Below, one piece after another: positions 1 to 7,508 of a stretch of DNA of 35,179 nucleotides (positions are counted from its first letter, which is position 1; each line of letters starts with the position of its first letter). The notes beneath the pieces are model-generated. The model had not been told where the DNA came from. It made no database searches and saw nothing but the letters and a program-made list of their open reading frames with translations. Origin of the DNA: Lachnospiraceae bacterium (lineage in GTDB: Bacteria > Bacillota > Clostridia > Lachnospirales > Lachnospiraceae); assembly GCA_017514845.1 (NCBI GenBank), contig JAFWIM010000229.1, positions 1 to 35,179 of the forward strand, written 5' to 3'. A program made the translations under genes and the position numbers.

Positions 1-745
1 AATAATACTGGGCAGCGCCCTCGACACCGTAACAGCTGTTTCCGTAATAGTTGCTGTTGCAGTAGAATTCCATGATATCTGCTTTGGTAAACTCTTTTTC
101 GAGCTGCGAGGCAATCAGGATTTCCAGTGCTTTTCTGTCAAATGTCCTCTCTGTGGTGAGAAGATTGTTCTTGATGACCTGCTGAGTGATCGTGCTTCCG
201 CCCTGCGTGATGTGACCTCCATGGCGGATAAGCTCGAGACCCGCACGGAATGTCGCGATCCAGTCGACGCCGTGGTGGGACTTGAATCTCTTGTCCTCAA
301 CGTCAATGTATCCCTGCTGAATATAGTCAGAGATCTCCGTGATATCGATGTAGTCATAGTGCTCATATCCGAGCTTTCCGATCAGTTCGCCGTTCTTATC
401 ATATACGGACGTGTTGGTCTGCCGCCTGAAGGAACCGGTATTCATGTTGGCAATGATGTCGTATACCTGCTCCTTGGCCTTTGTGTACAGTGGCCTGATT
501 CGGACGAAGCCGTAGATGCCTCCGACCAGAAAGAGTACAAGAAAGAATCCGAGAAGGACCTCCAGCACCCTCTTCAGGATGAGTCTTCCCTTGCTCAGCG
601 GCTTTTTCTTTTTCTTCTTACGCGGGGCGGTCCCAGGGCCCTGAGTGGCCTTTGAGACCTGAGCGGTCTTTGGGACCGGACGCTCCTCATTGATATCCCG
701 GGGCCTCTTTTTGGGGCTGTCCGACGGACGTTTCTTTTCGGGCAT
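1..745 (-). CDS. Class A penicillin-binding protein (PBP1A-like), N-terminal part, cut by window edge
   Basis: This is the first ~248 codons of a bifunctional peptidoglycan glycosyltransferase/transpeptidase, which polymerises and cross-links murein outside the membrane. The start ATG (745-743) follows a GAGGAG ribosome-binding site. The protein opens with a Lys/Pro/Arg-rich cytoplasmic tail of about 60 residues ending in a KKKKK run, then one hydrophobic anchor (VLLGFFLVLFLVGGIYGF). The GT51 transglycosylase domain follows: a YIDVEDKRFKSHHGVD stretch carries the catalytic Glu, and GGSTITQQVIKNNL and an FTKADIMEFYCNSNYYG stretch are also seen. The transpeptidase domain would lie outside the window. 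Family assignment is secure; whether it is the PBP1A or PBP2c type cannot be told from this part. The upstream region holds no confident promoter. Confidence 0.93.
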   Translation of the reverse strand, partial: MPEKKRPSDSPKKRPRDINEERPVPKTAQVSKATQGPGTAPRKKKKKKPLSKGRLILKRVLEVLLGFFLVLFLVGGIYGFVRIRPLYTKAKEQVYDIIANMNTGSFRRQTNTSVYDKNGELIGKLGYEHYDYIDITEISDYIQQGYIDVEDKRFKSHHGVDWIATFRAGLELIRHGGHITQGGSTITQQVIKNNLLTTERTFDRKALEILIASQLEKEFTKADIMEFYCNSNYYGNSCYGVEGAAQYY

Positions 746-929
746 GTTATCTCCTCGTAAAAGCTGTAAAACGTTTTCCGCAATCCTGCTTGCGGATCAT
801 GTCTGTTCACCTTGTTTCAAAACATATCCCGGGCGGGAGCCTAAGATATGCTTATCAAGGAATCATACAACATATGAGCAGAATTTGCAAATGTTGTTAA
901 TGTATGGGACCTATCCGGGTGCCGGTCTT

Positions 930-1098
930 GCGTTGGGCTTGAGATAGAGAGGTGTGCTGGCTGAGTCATTGAAGAGTAACAGTTCAGGCAGGCTGTTCGT
1001 ATAGTGCGTTTTTCGGTGAAAATGATGGATGCGTTGGGCTTGAGATAGAGAAGTATGCTGTCTGTGCCATTGAAGAGTAACAGTTCAGGCAGGCTGTT
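930..1098. repeat. Two direct copies of a 68-bp repeat (930-997 and 1031-1098)
   Basis: Two 68-bp copies both begin GCGTTGGGCTTGAGATAGAG and end AACAGTTCAGGCAGGCTGTT. They differ at only five positions, clustered in the middle (about 951-967 of the first copy), and are spaced 101 bp start to start. The 33 bp between them contains TGCGTTTTTCGGTGAAAATG, a relative of the dispersed element described at 1208-1241. No credible gene covers them: the longest minus-strand reading frame here simply reads through the repeats. They lie between the PFOR terminator and the PBP gene. This is direct sequence observation; the function is unknown. Confidence 0.85.
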
Positions 1099-1276
1099 TA
1101 CGTACTTCAATACCGGCGGAAAGTATCCATCTTCGTGAGAAAAACATTGCGGGTCCGACCGAGAGATCAGCAATGCGTGAGCATTGCTAAGCTCGCAGGG
1201 AAGGACCTGCGTTTTTCGATGAAGATGATGCTTTCCGCCGGACTTATAATATCGAAACAGCCTGTCCGAACTATTA
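1078..1276. repeat. Nested ~200-bp imperfect inverted repeat (foldback element)
   Basis: The outer arms 1078-1099 and 1255-1276 are inverted copies matching at about 19 of 22 positions. Inner arms 1113-1145 and 1210-1241 pair over about 30 bp and share the end CCGGCGGAAAG. The centre holds a perfect 8-bp hairpin (AGCAATGC/GCATTGCT, 1169-1188, loop GTGA) and a smaller hairpin at 1195-1210. The whole could form one long cruciform or a structured RNA. The outer left arm is also the end of the 68-bp direct repeat, so the region looks built by duplication of one element. It could be a MITE-like or REP-like intergenic element; no transposase is present and no target-site duplication was identified. 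Confidence 0.75.
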
Positions 1277-1283
1277 CGACACT

Positions 1284-1312
1284 CAAAAGAGGCACGCCTT
1301 TCGGCGTGCCCC
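1284..1312 (-). terminator. Rho-independent terminator of the PFOR gene
   Basis: On the minus strand, 20-50 nt after the PFOR stop codon, GGCACGCC-GAAA-GGCGTGCC forms a perfect 8-bp stem with a GNRA-type tetraloop. It is followed by a CTCTTTT tract. Confidence 0.88.
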
Positions 1313-1332
1313 TCCGGGAATTACATATGTAA

Positions 1333-4300
1333 TTACTGAGCTTTGTAGACTTCGACGAGTCTCTTGAGATATTCGTAATGCTCCTTGCACTCTGCTTCGG
1401 ATCTTGCGAAGAGAGCCTTCGCACGCTCCGGATTTGCGCGCATAAGGGATGTGTAACGAACTTCGCCGCCGATGAAGTCCTGATAAGAGTCTGTCGGCTC
1501 CTTGGAATCCAGGCTGAACGCATTCTTGCCTTCCTTAGCGAGATCCGGGTTGAAGCGGAAGTTGAACCAGTAACCAGCCTTGACAGCGAGCTCTTCCTCT
1601 GTGATGGACTTGCCCATGCCCTTGCGGATACCATGGTTGATGCACGGTGCGTAAGCGATGATGAGTGACGGGCCGTCATATGCCTCAGCCTCAGCGATCG
1701 CCTTGACAGCCTGATTGTAGTCAGCGCCGATTGCGATGTGAGCGACATAGACATAACCATATGTCATTGCCATGCCTGCGAGGTCTTTCTTCTTGGTCTC
1801 CTTACCTGCAGCTGCGAACTGAGCGACAGCGCCTGTACGGGTAGCCTTGGAAGCCTGACCGCCGGTGTTGGAGTAAACTTCTGTATCGAATACCATGACG
1901 TTGACGTCCATGCCGGAAGCGAGGACATGATCTACGCCGCCGTAACCGATATCGTATGCCCAGCCGTCACCGCCGAAGATCCACTGGCTCTTCTTGCCGA
2001 GGAAGTCTTTCTTCTCGACGATTTCCTTAGCTTCAGCTGTGTCGACATCAGCGAGTGCTGCAACGAGAGCGTCTGTAGCAGCGCCGTTCTCAGCACCGTT
2101 CTTATATGTATCGAGCCACTTCTGGCCTTCAGCAGCACCCTTGCCGCCTTCTGCCACGATAGCTTCGACCTTAGCCTTCAGACCTTCACGGACTGCCTTC
2201 TGAGCGAGGAACATACCGTAACCGAACTCAGCGTTGTCTTCGAACAGGGAGTTGTCCCAAGCCGGACCCTTGCCTTCCGGAGTTACTGTGTACGGTGTGG
2301 ACGGTGAGCTGTTGCCCCAGATGGAGGAGCAGCCTGTAGCGTTGGCAATGTACATTCTGTCGCCGAAGAGCTGAGTGATGAGCTTAGCGTACGGTGTCTC
2401 GCCGCAGCCTGCGCATGCGCCGGAGAACTCAAGCAGCGGCTGCTTGAACTGGCTGCCCTTGACAGAAGCTGCCTTGAACTTGGCAACGACGTCTTCCTTG
2501 ACCGGTGTCTTTACGAGGTAATCGAATGCCGGCTGTACCTTGTCGACGTTGGCTGCCATATTGACCATTGTGAGTGCCTTGTTGCCCTTCTTGCCCGGGC
2601 AGACGTTAGCGCAGGAGCCGCAGCCTGTGCAGTCCAGACCGGAGACGCCGATCGTGAACTTGTAAGCCGGCATACCTGTGAGCGGAAGTACCTGTGTGCC
2701 TTCCGGAGCTGCAGCAACTTCTTCATCTGTAAGTGCAAATGTACGGATGACAGCGTGCGGGCAGACATAAGAGCAGCGTCCGCACTGGATGCAGTTCGTC
2801 GGATCCCACAGCGGGATATTGACAGCGATGCCGCGCTTCTCATATGCAGAGGAGCCGGACGGTGTGGAGCCGTCAACATAGTCAAGGAACGCGGAGACCG
2901 GAAGATTGTTGCCTTCCTGAGCGGATACAGCATTCTGTACGCCATTGACGAACTTAACAACGTCTTCTCTGCCCTCTGTTACCTGCTTGTAATCAAGACC
3001 TTCATCTTCGCACTGAGCCCACTCAGCCGGAACCTTGAACTCGCGGACCTGCTTAGCGCCTTCTTCGATGGCTGCCCAGTTCTTCTCAACGATATCCTGA
3101 CCCTTGCGGCCATAGGTCTTCTGAGCTGCTTCCTTCATAAGACGGATTGCGTCTTCTTCCGGAATGATGTTAGCCAGCTTGAAGAATGCGGACTGAAGGA
3201 TAGTGTTGATACGTGTCGGGCCCATGCCTGTGGCGATACCGATCTTGACACCGTCGATGACATAGAACTTGATGTTGTGCTCTGCCATGAATTTCTTCAT
3301 CTGGCCCGGAAGATGCTGTGCTACTTCCTCATCGGACCACGGGCAGTTCAGAAGGAATGTACCGCCGTCAACGATTTCCTGAACCATGTTGAACTTGCGG
3401 ACATATGCCGGGTTGTGGCAAGCGACGAAGTCTGCCTTACGAATAAGGTATGTAGACTTGATCGGCTTCTTGCCGAAGCGGAGGTGGGACATTGTGACAC
3501 CGCCGGACTTCTTGGAGTCATAGTCAAAGTAAGCCTGAGCGTACATGTCAGTGTTGTCGCCGATGATCTTGATGGAGTTCTTGTTAGCACCAACAGTACC
3601 GTCTGCGCCGAGACCCCAGAACTTGCAGTTGACTGTGCCGGCCGGTGTAGCCACGAATCTCGGGCCTGTCGGCAGAGACAGATTGGTGACATCGTCTACG
3701 ATGCCGAGCGTGAAGCGCTTCTTGTCAACGTTCTCGAATACAGCCTTGATCTGTGCCGGATCTGTATCCTTAGAACCGAGGCCGTAACGACCGGAATTGA
3801 TGACAACGTTCTTGAACTCGGAATCGAACAGTGCAGCGACGACATCGAGGTAAAGCGGCTCGCCGTTAGCGCCCGGCTCTTTTGTTCTGTCGAGGACGTT
3901 GATGACCTTGACAGTCTTCGGGATAGCGTCGATGAGAGCTTTGTTGGAGAACGGACGATACAGTCTGACTTTGATGACACCGACCTTTGCGCCCTCTTTC
4001 TCGCGGAGATAATCGATTGTCTCATCGATTGTCTCGCAGACAGAGCCCATAGCGATGATGACGGATTCAGCTTCCGGATCGCCATAGTAATTGAACAGGC
4101 TGTAGTTCGTGCCGATCTTGGCATTTACTTTGTCCATGTACATCTGGACGATTTCAGGCATCTTGTCATAAGCCTGGTTGCAAGCTTCACGAGCCTGGAA
4201 GAAGATATCCGGGTTCTGAGCGGAGCCTCTCTGGCACGGATGATTCGGATTGAGAGCATGATCACGGAACTTCTTGATAGCTTCGTGATTTACCATCTCG

Positions 4301-4878
4301 TCAAGATCTGCGTAATCCCATGTACGAATCTTCTGGATCTCGTGAGATGTACGGAAACCATCGAAGAAGTTGATGAACGGAAGGCTGCCCTCGATTGCTG
4401 CCATATGAGCAACCGGTGCAAGATCCATTACTTCCTGTACGGAAGATTCGCACAGCATACATGCGCCGGCCTGACGACATGCATATACGTCAGAGTGATC
4501 GCCGAAGATGGAAAGCGCATGGGAAGCAAGCGCACGAGCGGATACGTGGAAAACGCCCGGGAGCTGCTCGCCGGCAACTTTGTAGATGTTCGGGATCATA
4601 AGAAGAAGACCCTGAGAAGCGGTGTAAGTTGTTGTCATAGCGCCTGCTGCAAGGGAGCCGTGGAAAGCACCTGAAGCGCCTGCTTCAGACTGCATCTCTG
4701 TGACCTGGACGGTCGTTCCGAAGATGTTCTTTCTTCCTGCTGTTGCCCACTCGTCTACATGCTCAGGCATGACAGATGACGGGGTGATCGGGAAGATGGT
4801 CGCTACTTCTGTGAAGGCATATGAAGCATGAGCTGCAGCTTCATTGCCGTCCATGGTCAGCCATTTTCTGTTATCCAT
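1333..4878 (-). CDS. nifJ: Pyruvate:ferredoxin (flavodoxin) oxidoreductase
   Basis: This cytoplasmic enzyme oxidatively decarboxylates pyruvate to acetyl-CoA and CO2 and reduces ferredoxin; it is central to anaerobic fermentative metabolism. The 1181-residue single chain has the usual family length. The N-terminus carries the substrate-domain signature FPITPSS. Two 4Fe-4S motifs of the inserted ferredoxin domain are seen near residues 696 (CIQCGRCSYVCP) and 749 (CTGCGSCANVCP). Further cluster-binding Cys lie in CAGCGETPY near 819, and the thiamine-diphosphate site is at GDGWAYDIGYGG (about 973) with FDTEVYSNTGGQ (about 1000). The ATG follows a strong AAGGAGG site. The gene is monocistronic, with its own promoter (4978-5006) and terminator (1284-1312). 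Confidence 0.97.
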   Translation of the reverse strand: MDNRKWLTMDGNEAAAHASYAFTEVATIFPITPSSVMPEHVDEWATAGRKNIFGTTVQVTEMQSEAGASGAFHGSLAAGAMTTTYTASQGLLLMIPNIYKVAGEQLPGVFHVSARALASHALSIFGDHSDVYACRQAGACMLCESSVQEVMDLAPVAHMAAIEGSLPFINFFDGFRTSHEIQKIRTWDYADLDEMVNHEAIKKFRDHALNPNHPCQRGSAQNPDIFFQAREACNQAYDKMPEIVQMYMDKVNAKIGTNYSLFNYYGDPEAESVIIAMGSVCETIDETIDYLREKEGAKVGVIKVRLYRPFSNKALIDAIPKTVKVINVLDRTKEPGANGEPLYLDVVAALFDSEFKNVVINSGRYGLGSKDTDPAQIKAVFENVDKKRFTLGIVDDVTNLSLPTGPRFVATPAGTVNCKFWGLGADGTVGANKNSIKIIGDNTDMYAQAYFDYDSKKSGGVTMSHLRFGKKPIKSTYLIRKADFVACHNPAYVRKFNMVQEIVDGGTFLLNCPWSDEEVAQHLPGQMKKFMAEHNIKFYVIDGVKIGIATGMGPTRINTILQSAFFKLANIIPEEDAIRLMKEAAQKTYGRKGQDIVEKNWAAIEEGAKQVREFKVPAEWAQCEDEGLDYKQVTEGREDVVKFVNGVQNAVSAQEGNNLPVSAFLDYVDGSTPSGSSAYEKRGIAVNIPLWDPTNCIQCGRCSYVCPHAVIRTFALTDEEVAAAPEGTQVLPLTGMPAYKFTIGVSGLDCTGCGSCANVCPGKKGNKALTMVNMAANVDKVQPAFDYLVKTPVKEDVVAKFKAASVKGSQFKQPLLEFSGACAGCGETPYAKLITQLFGDRMYIANATGCSSIWGNSSPSTPYTVTPEGKGPAWDNSLFEDNAEFGYGMFLAQKAVREGLKAKVEAIVAEGGKGAAEGQKWLDTYKNGAENGAATDALVAALADVDTAEAKEIVEKKDFLGKKSQWIFGGDGWAYDIGYGGVDHVLASGMDVNVMVFDTEVYSNTGGQASKATRTGAVAQFAAAGKETKKKDLAGMAMTYGYVYVAHIAIGADYNQAVKAIAEAEAYDGPSLIIAYAPCINHGIRKGMGKSITEEELAVKAGYWFNFRFNPDLAKEGKNAFSLDSKEPTDSYQDFIGGEVRYTSLMRANPERAKALFARSEAECKEHYEYLKRLVEVYKAQ

Positions 4879-4947
4879 TCTGTTATTCCTCCTTACAAAT
4901 GTATGTTATTAGTTACATAAAATAGCCATCTGTTAAAACATAACAAA

Positions 4948-4974
4948 TACAGGCTGATAGATATACAACCTGTA
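4948..4974. promoter_or_regulatory. Operator-like dyad in the PFOR leader
   Basis: TACAGGCTG (4948-4956) and CAACCTGTA (4966-4974) are inverted half-sites matching at 8 of 9 positions, separated by 9 bp. They lie immediately downstream of the predicted -10 box, across the likely transcription start. A second weaker dyad, TGTTA-N5-TAACA (4931-4945), is nearby; it resembles a Rex redox-repressor site but has a spacer one base shorter than the usual TTGTTAANNNNTTAACAA pattern. The binding protein is unknown. Confidence 0.45.
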
Positions 4975-4977
4975 CAA

Positions 4978-5006
4978 ATTATAACACTGCAAATTTTTTC
5001 TGTCTA
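4978..5006 (-). promoter_or_regulatory. SigA-type promoter of the PFOR gene
   Basis: On the minus strand, TAGACA (5006-5001), a 17-bp spacer and TATAAT (4983-4978) form a near-consensus promoter. It leaves a leader of roughly 90 nt before the PFOR start at 4878. The 307-base gap 4879-5185 otherwise holds the dyads at 4931-4974 and the terminator of the next gene upstream. Confidence 0.7.
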
Positions 5007-5093
5007 TCAAAGTTCTGTTAATTGTGCATAAAGAATTGTACAAAATTCAGTACGACACTGAGTCGGTTTGACAATACTGCCTTAAAAAACTGT

Positions 5094-5126
5094 AGAAAAG
5101 AGCCGAACGCGCAATGCGTCCGGCTC
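5094..5126 (-). terminator. Terminator of the ABC-F gene
   Basis: On the minus strand GAGCCGGACGC / GCGTTCGGCTC pair as an 11-bp stem with one mismatch and a 4-nt loop, followed by TTTTCT. It begins about 60 nt after the stop codon at 5186. Confidence 0.75.
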
Positions 5127-5185
5127 CGAATATCTTCTTATTCTTATATTTATATGACCCTGACCCGCGTGTCACAGTCAAAATT

Positions 5186-6826
5186 TCAGTCGTCCGCCTC
5201 CTCATCTTCGCTGGCAACATAGATCTGACGTTTCTTGGCCATGACATCGGACGCAAGATACTCATCGTAAGTGCCGACCTTGTCGACCAGTGTGCCGTCC
5301 GGCAGAAATTCCATAATGCGGTTTGCTGTCGTCTCCACGATCTGATGATCGTGGGATGTGAACAGAATGACGCCCGGATACTTGATCATGCCGTTATTCA
5401 GGGCGGTTATGGATTCCATGTCAAGATGGTTCGTCGGCTCGTCAAATACAAGTACGTTTGCGCCGGAAATCATCATCTTGGAGAGCAGGCAGCGCACTTT
5501 CTCACCTCCGGAGAGCACGCGCACGCGCTTAATGCCGTCCTCACCCGCAAAGAGCATGCGGCCCAGGAATCCGCGAACATAAGTCGTGTCCTTGTTCTCC
5601 GAATACTGGGTCAGCCAGTCGGCGATCGTGAGATCGTTGTCGAACTCATCGTTATAGTCGTGCGGGAAGTAGGCCTGGCTCGTCGTAATGCCCCACTTGT
5701 AATAGCCCTCATCCGGCTCCATGTTGCCCATGATGATTTCGAACAGTGTCGTCTTGGCCCGCTCGTTGCCGCCGACAAAGGCTACCTTGTCGGTGCGGTT
5801 GATGATGAAGTTCAGGTCCTTGAAGATCACTTCGCCGTCAATCGTCTTTGAGAGATGCTCGACGTAGAGCACGTCGTTGCCGATTTCACGGTTAGGCCTA
5901 AAATCGATGTACGGATATTTTCTGGAGGTCGGGACCATCGTCTCGAGCTGGATCTTCTCAAGAGCTCTCTTGCGGGACGTCGCCTGCTTGGACTTTGACG
6001 CATTTGCCGAGAATCTTGATATGAACTCCTGCAGCTCCTTGATCTTCTCCTCTTTCTTTCTGTTCTCCTCTCTCATCTGCTTCTGCAGGAGCTGTGAGGA
6101 CTCGAACCAGAAATCATAGTTGCCGGCGAACAGCCTGATTTTTCCATAGTCAATGTCGGCTGTCTGCGTGCAGACTTTATTGAGGAAATAGCGGTCGTGG
6201 GAGACAACGATGACCGTGTTCTCAAATCCGATGAGGAACTCTTCGAGCCACTCGATCGCGCCGAGATCCAGGTGGTTGGTCGGCTCGTCGAGAAGCAGGA
6301 TATCCGGGTTTCCGAACAGAGCCTGTGCGAGCAGTACCTTGACCTTGACAGGGCCTTCGAGCGTTCCCATGATCTCATGGTGAAGATCCGTCTCAATGCC
6401 GAGGCCGTTGAGCAGCGCTTCCGCGTCCGACTCTGCCTCCCAGCCGTTCATCTCCGCAAACTCGCCCTCAAGCTCGGCCGCTTTTATGCCGTCCTCATCC
6501 GTGAAGTCCTCCTTCATGTAGAGGGCGTCCTTCTCTTTCATGATGTCGTAGAGTCTCCTGTTGCCCATGATGACTGTGTCAAGGACATCGTACTCATCAT
6601 ATTTGAAATGGTCCTGTTCCAGGAAGGATATACGGTCACCCGGAGTCACAGTGATGGTGCCGCTCGTGGTCTCGAGCTGGCCGTCTAATATTTTCAGGAA
6701 TGTGGACTTGCCGGCGCCGTTCGCACCGATAAGACCGTAGCAGTTGCCCTCAGTGAATTTAATGTTGACATCCTCAAAGAGAGCCTTTTTTCCGACGCGG
6801 TAGGTTACATTGTTAGCAGCAATCAT
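5186..6826 (-). CDS. ABC-F family ATPase (YbiT/YkpA-like)
   Basis: ABC-F proteins have two fused ATPase domains without membrane segments; characterised members act on the ribosome (translation factors, antibiotic protection). Domain 1 has Walker A GANGAGKST (34-42) and Walker B ILLLDEPTNHLD (from 176). A charged coiled-coil linker (about 245-310) follows. Domain 2 has signature LSGGE (438-442) and Walker B VLVFDEPTNHLD (from 458). Two elements are degenerate: the domain-1 signature reads LEGPVK (156-161) and the domain-2 Walker A reads GGNERAKTT (352-360), with Ala in place of the Gly before Lys. In a head-to-tail dimer these two belong to the same composite site. The start ATG follows AAAGGAG. 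The tail is acidic. The exact ABC-F subclass and any antibiotic-resistance role are not determinable here. Confidence 0.93.
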   Translation of the reverse strand: MIAANNVTYRVGKKALFEDVNIKFTEGNCYGLIGANGAGKSTFLKILDGQLETTSGTITVTPGDRISFLEQDHFKYDEYDVLDTVIMGNRRLYDIMKEKDALYMKEDFTDEDGIKAAELEGEFAEMNGWEAESDAEALLNGLGIETDLHHEIMGTLEGPVKVKVLLAQALFGNPDILLLDEPTNHLDLGAIEWLEEFLIGFENTVIVVSHDRYFLNKVCTQTADIDYGKIRLFAGNYDFWFESSQLLQKQMREENRKKEEKIKELQEFISRFSANASKSKQATSRKRALEKIQLETMVPTSRKYPYIDFRPNREIGNDVLYVEHLSKTIDGEVIFKDLNFIINRTDKVAFVGGNERAKTTLFEIIMGNMEPDEGYYKWGITTSQAYFPHDYNDEFDNDLTIADWLTQYSENKDTTYVRGFLGRMLFAGEDGIKRVRVLSGGEKVRCLLSKMMISGANVLVFDEPTNHLDMESITALNNGMIKYPGVILFTSHDHQIVETTANRIMEFLPDGTLVDKVGTYDEYLASDVMAKKRQIYVASEDEEADD

Positions 6827-6922
6827 CTCTACTCCTTTAGTATTTAAGAATTGTGTTCCTGCATCAGCGATGCATCTTCAGATAATGATAAACTATTCCT
6901 TTAAAAAACAAAAGCCCTATCG

Positions 6923-6936
6923 GCATGAATTCATGC
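6923..6936 (-). terminator. Possible weak terminator/palindrome at the end of the VanZ-like gene
   Basis: GCATGAATTCATGC is a perfect 14-bp palindrome overlapping the stop codon of the gene ending at 6931. On the minus strand it is followed within about 10-25 nt by TTTTGTTTTTT. The stem is only 5 bp once a 4-nt loop is allowed, so termination here is uncertain and read-through into the ABC-F gene is possible. Confidence 0.3.
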
Positions 6937-7458
6937 GGTCCTTCTGCGGCGGTTCCTGATCTCCTCCGCTTTCCTTCTCTCCTTCTCGAGCTTCTTCTCA
7001 TGGTGCACCTGCCAGCCCGAATATATGATGAGAAGGACAGTGACCATAGCAAGAACACCTGTCATATCCACGCACACGTCCGTGAACTGGCCTGCCCTGC
7101 TGTCGACGAACGTCTGATGAAACTCATCTGCGCACGCGTATACGAATGAGACTATGATCGATATCGCCATGCTGCGGGTCGCCAGCGTCGTTGCGAGAAA
7201 CGACAGGAACAGCAGCAGGAACAGGATTGCGTATTCCGCCATGTGAGCACCTTTTCTGACAAGCGGATGAAGTACTTCGATCAGATAATAATAGTCGTTC
7301 GGTCCGATCTGGAGTTTCATGAGGATCTCCACGACTTTCTCCGTCACCTTGAGTGACAGGCCTGCGGAGGTCTCACCGACCTGATCCGAGAAAGAAAAAA
7401 TGACATACATCCAGATTGCTGCCGGCATGAACCAGAAATACTTTCGGATAAACTTCAA
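6931..7458 (-). CDS. VanZ-like family membrane protein
   Basis: The 175-residue protein has about four hydrophobic segments and the VanZ-family conserved motifs: RKGAHMAEY in the middle and ACADEFHQTFVDSRAGQFTDVCVD towards the end (given here only as family landmarks). VanZ itself gives low-level teicoplanin resistance by an unknown route; most homologues have no assigned function. The start codon is TTG (7458-7456), chosen because a strong AGGAGGTG site sits about 6 nt upstream and no better in-frame start precedes it. The C-terminus is a very basic tail (KKLEKERRKAEE then RRRR). It lies 50 nt after the DUF6056-like gene and probably shares its transcript. A second VanZ-like gene is at 15769-16605. 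Confidence 0.85.
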   Translation of the reverse strand: MKFIRKYFWFMPAAIWMYVIFSFSDQVGETSAGLSLKVTEKVVEILMKLQIGPNDYYYLIEVLHPLVRKGAHMAEYAILFLLLFLSFLATTLATRSMAISIIVSFVYACADEFHQTFVDSRAGQFTDVCVDMTGVLAMVTVLLIIYSGWQVHHEKKLEKERRKAEEIRNRRRRTA

Positions 7459-7508
7459 TATATCACCTCCTAAAAGATACCGGTTCCGTATGAGCCCGCC
7501 CGACAGCT

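Noticed and set aside
841-1173. 110-codon minus-strand reading frame in the repeat region
   Set aside because: It simply translates the two direct repeats and part of the foldback, has no convincing ribosome site and no recognisable domain.
2755-4674. 639-codon plus-strand frame opposite PFOR
   Set aside because: Long antisense frame caused by codon bias of the PFOR gene; it has no domain and no ribosome site.
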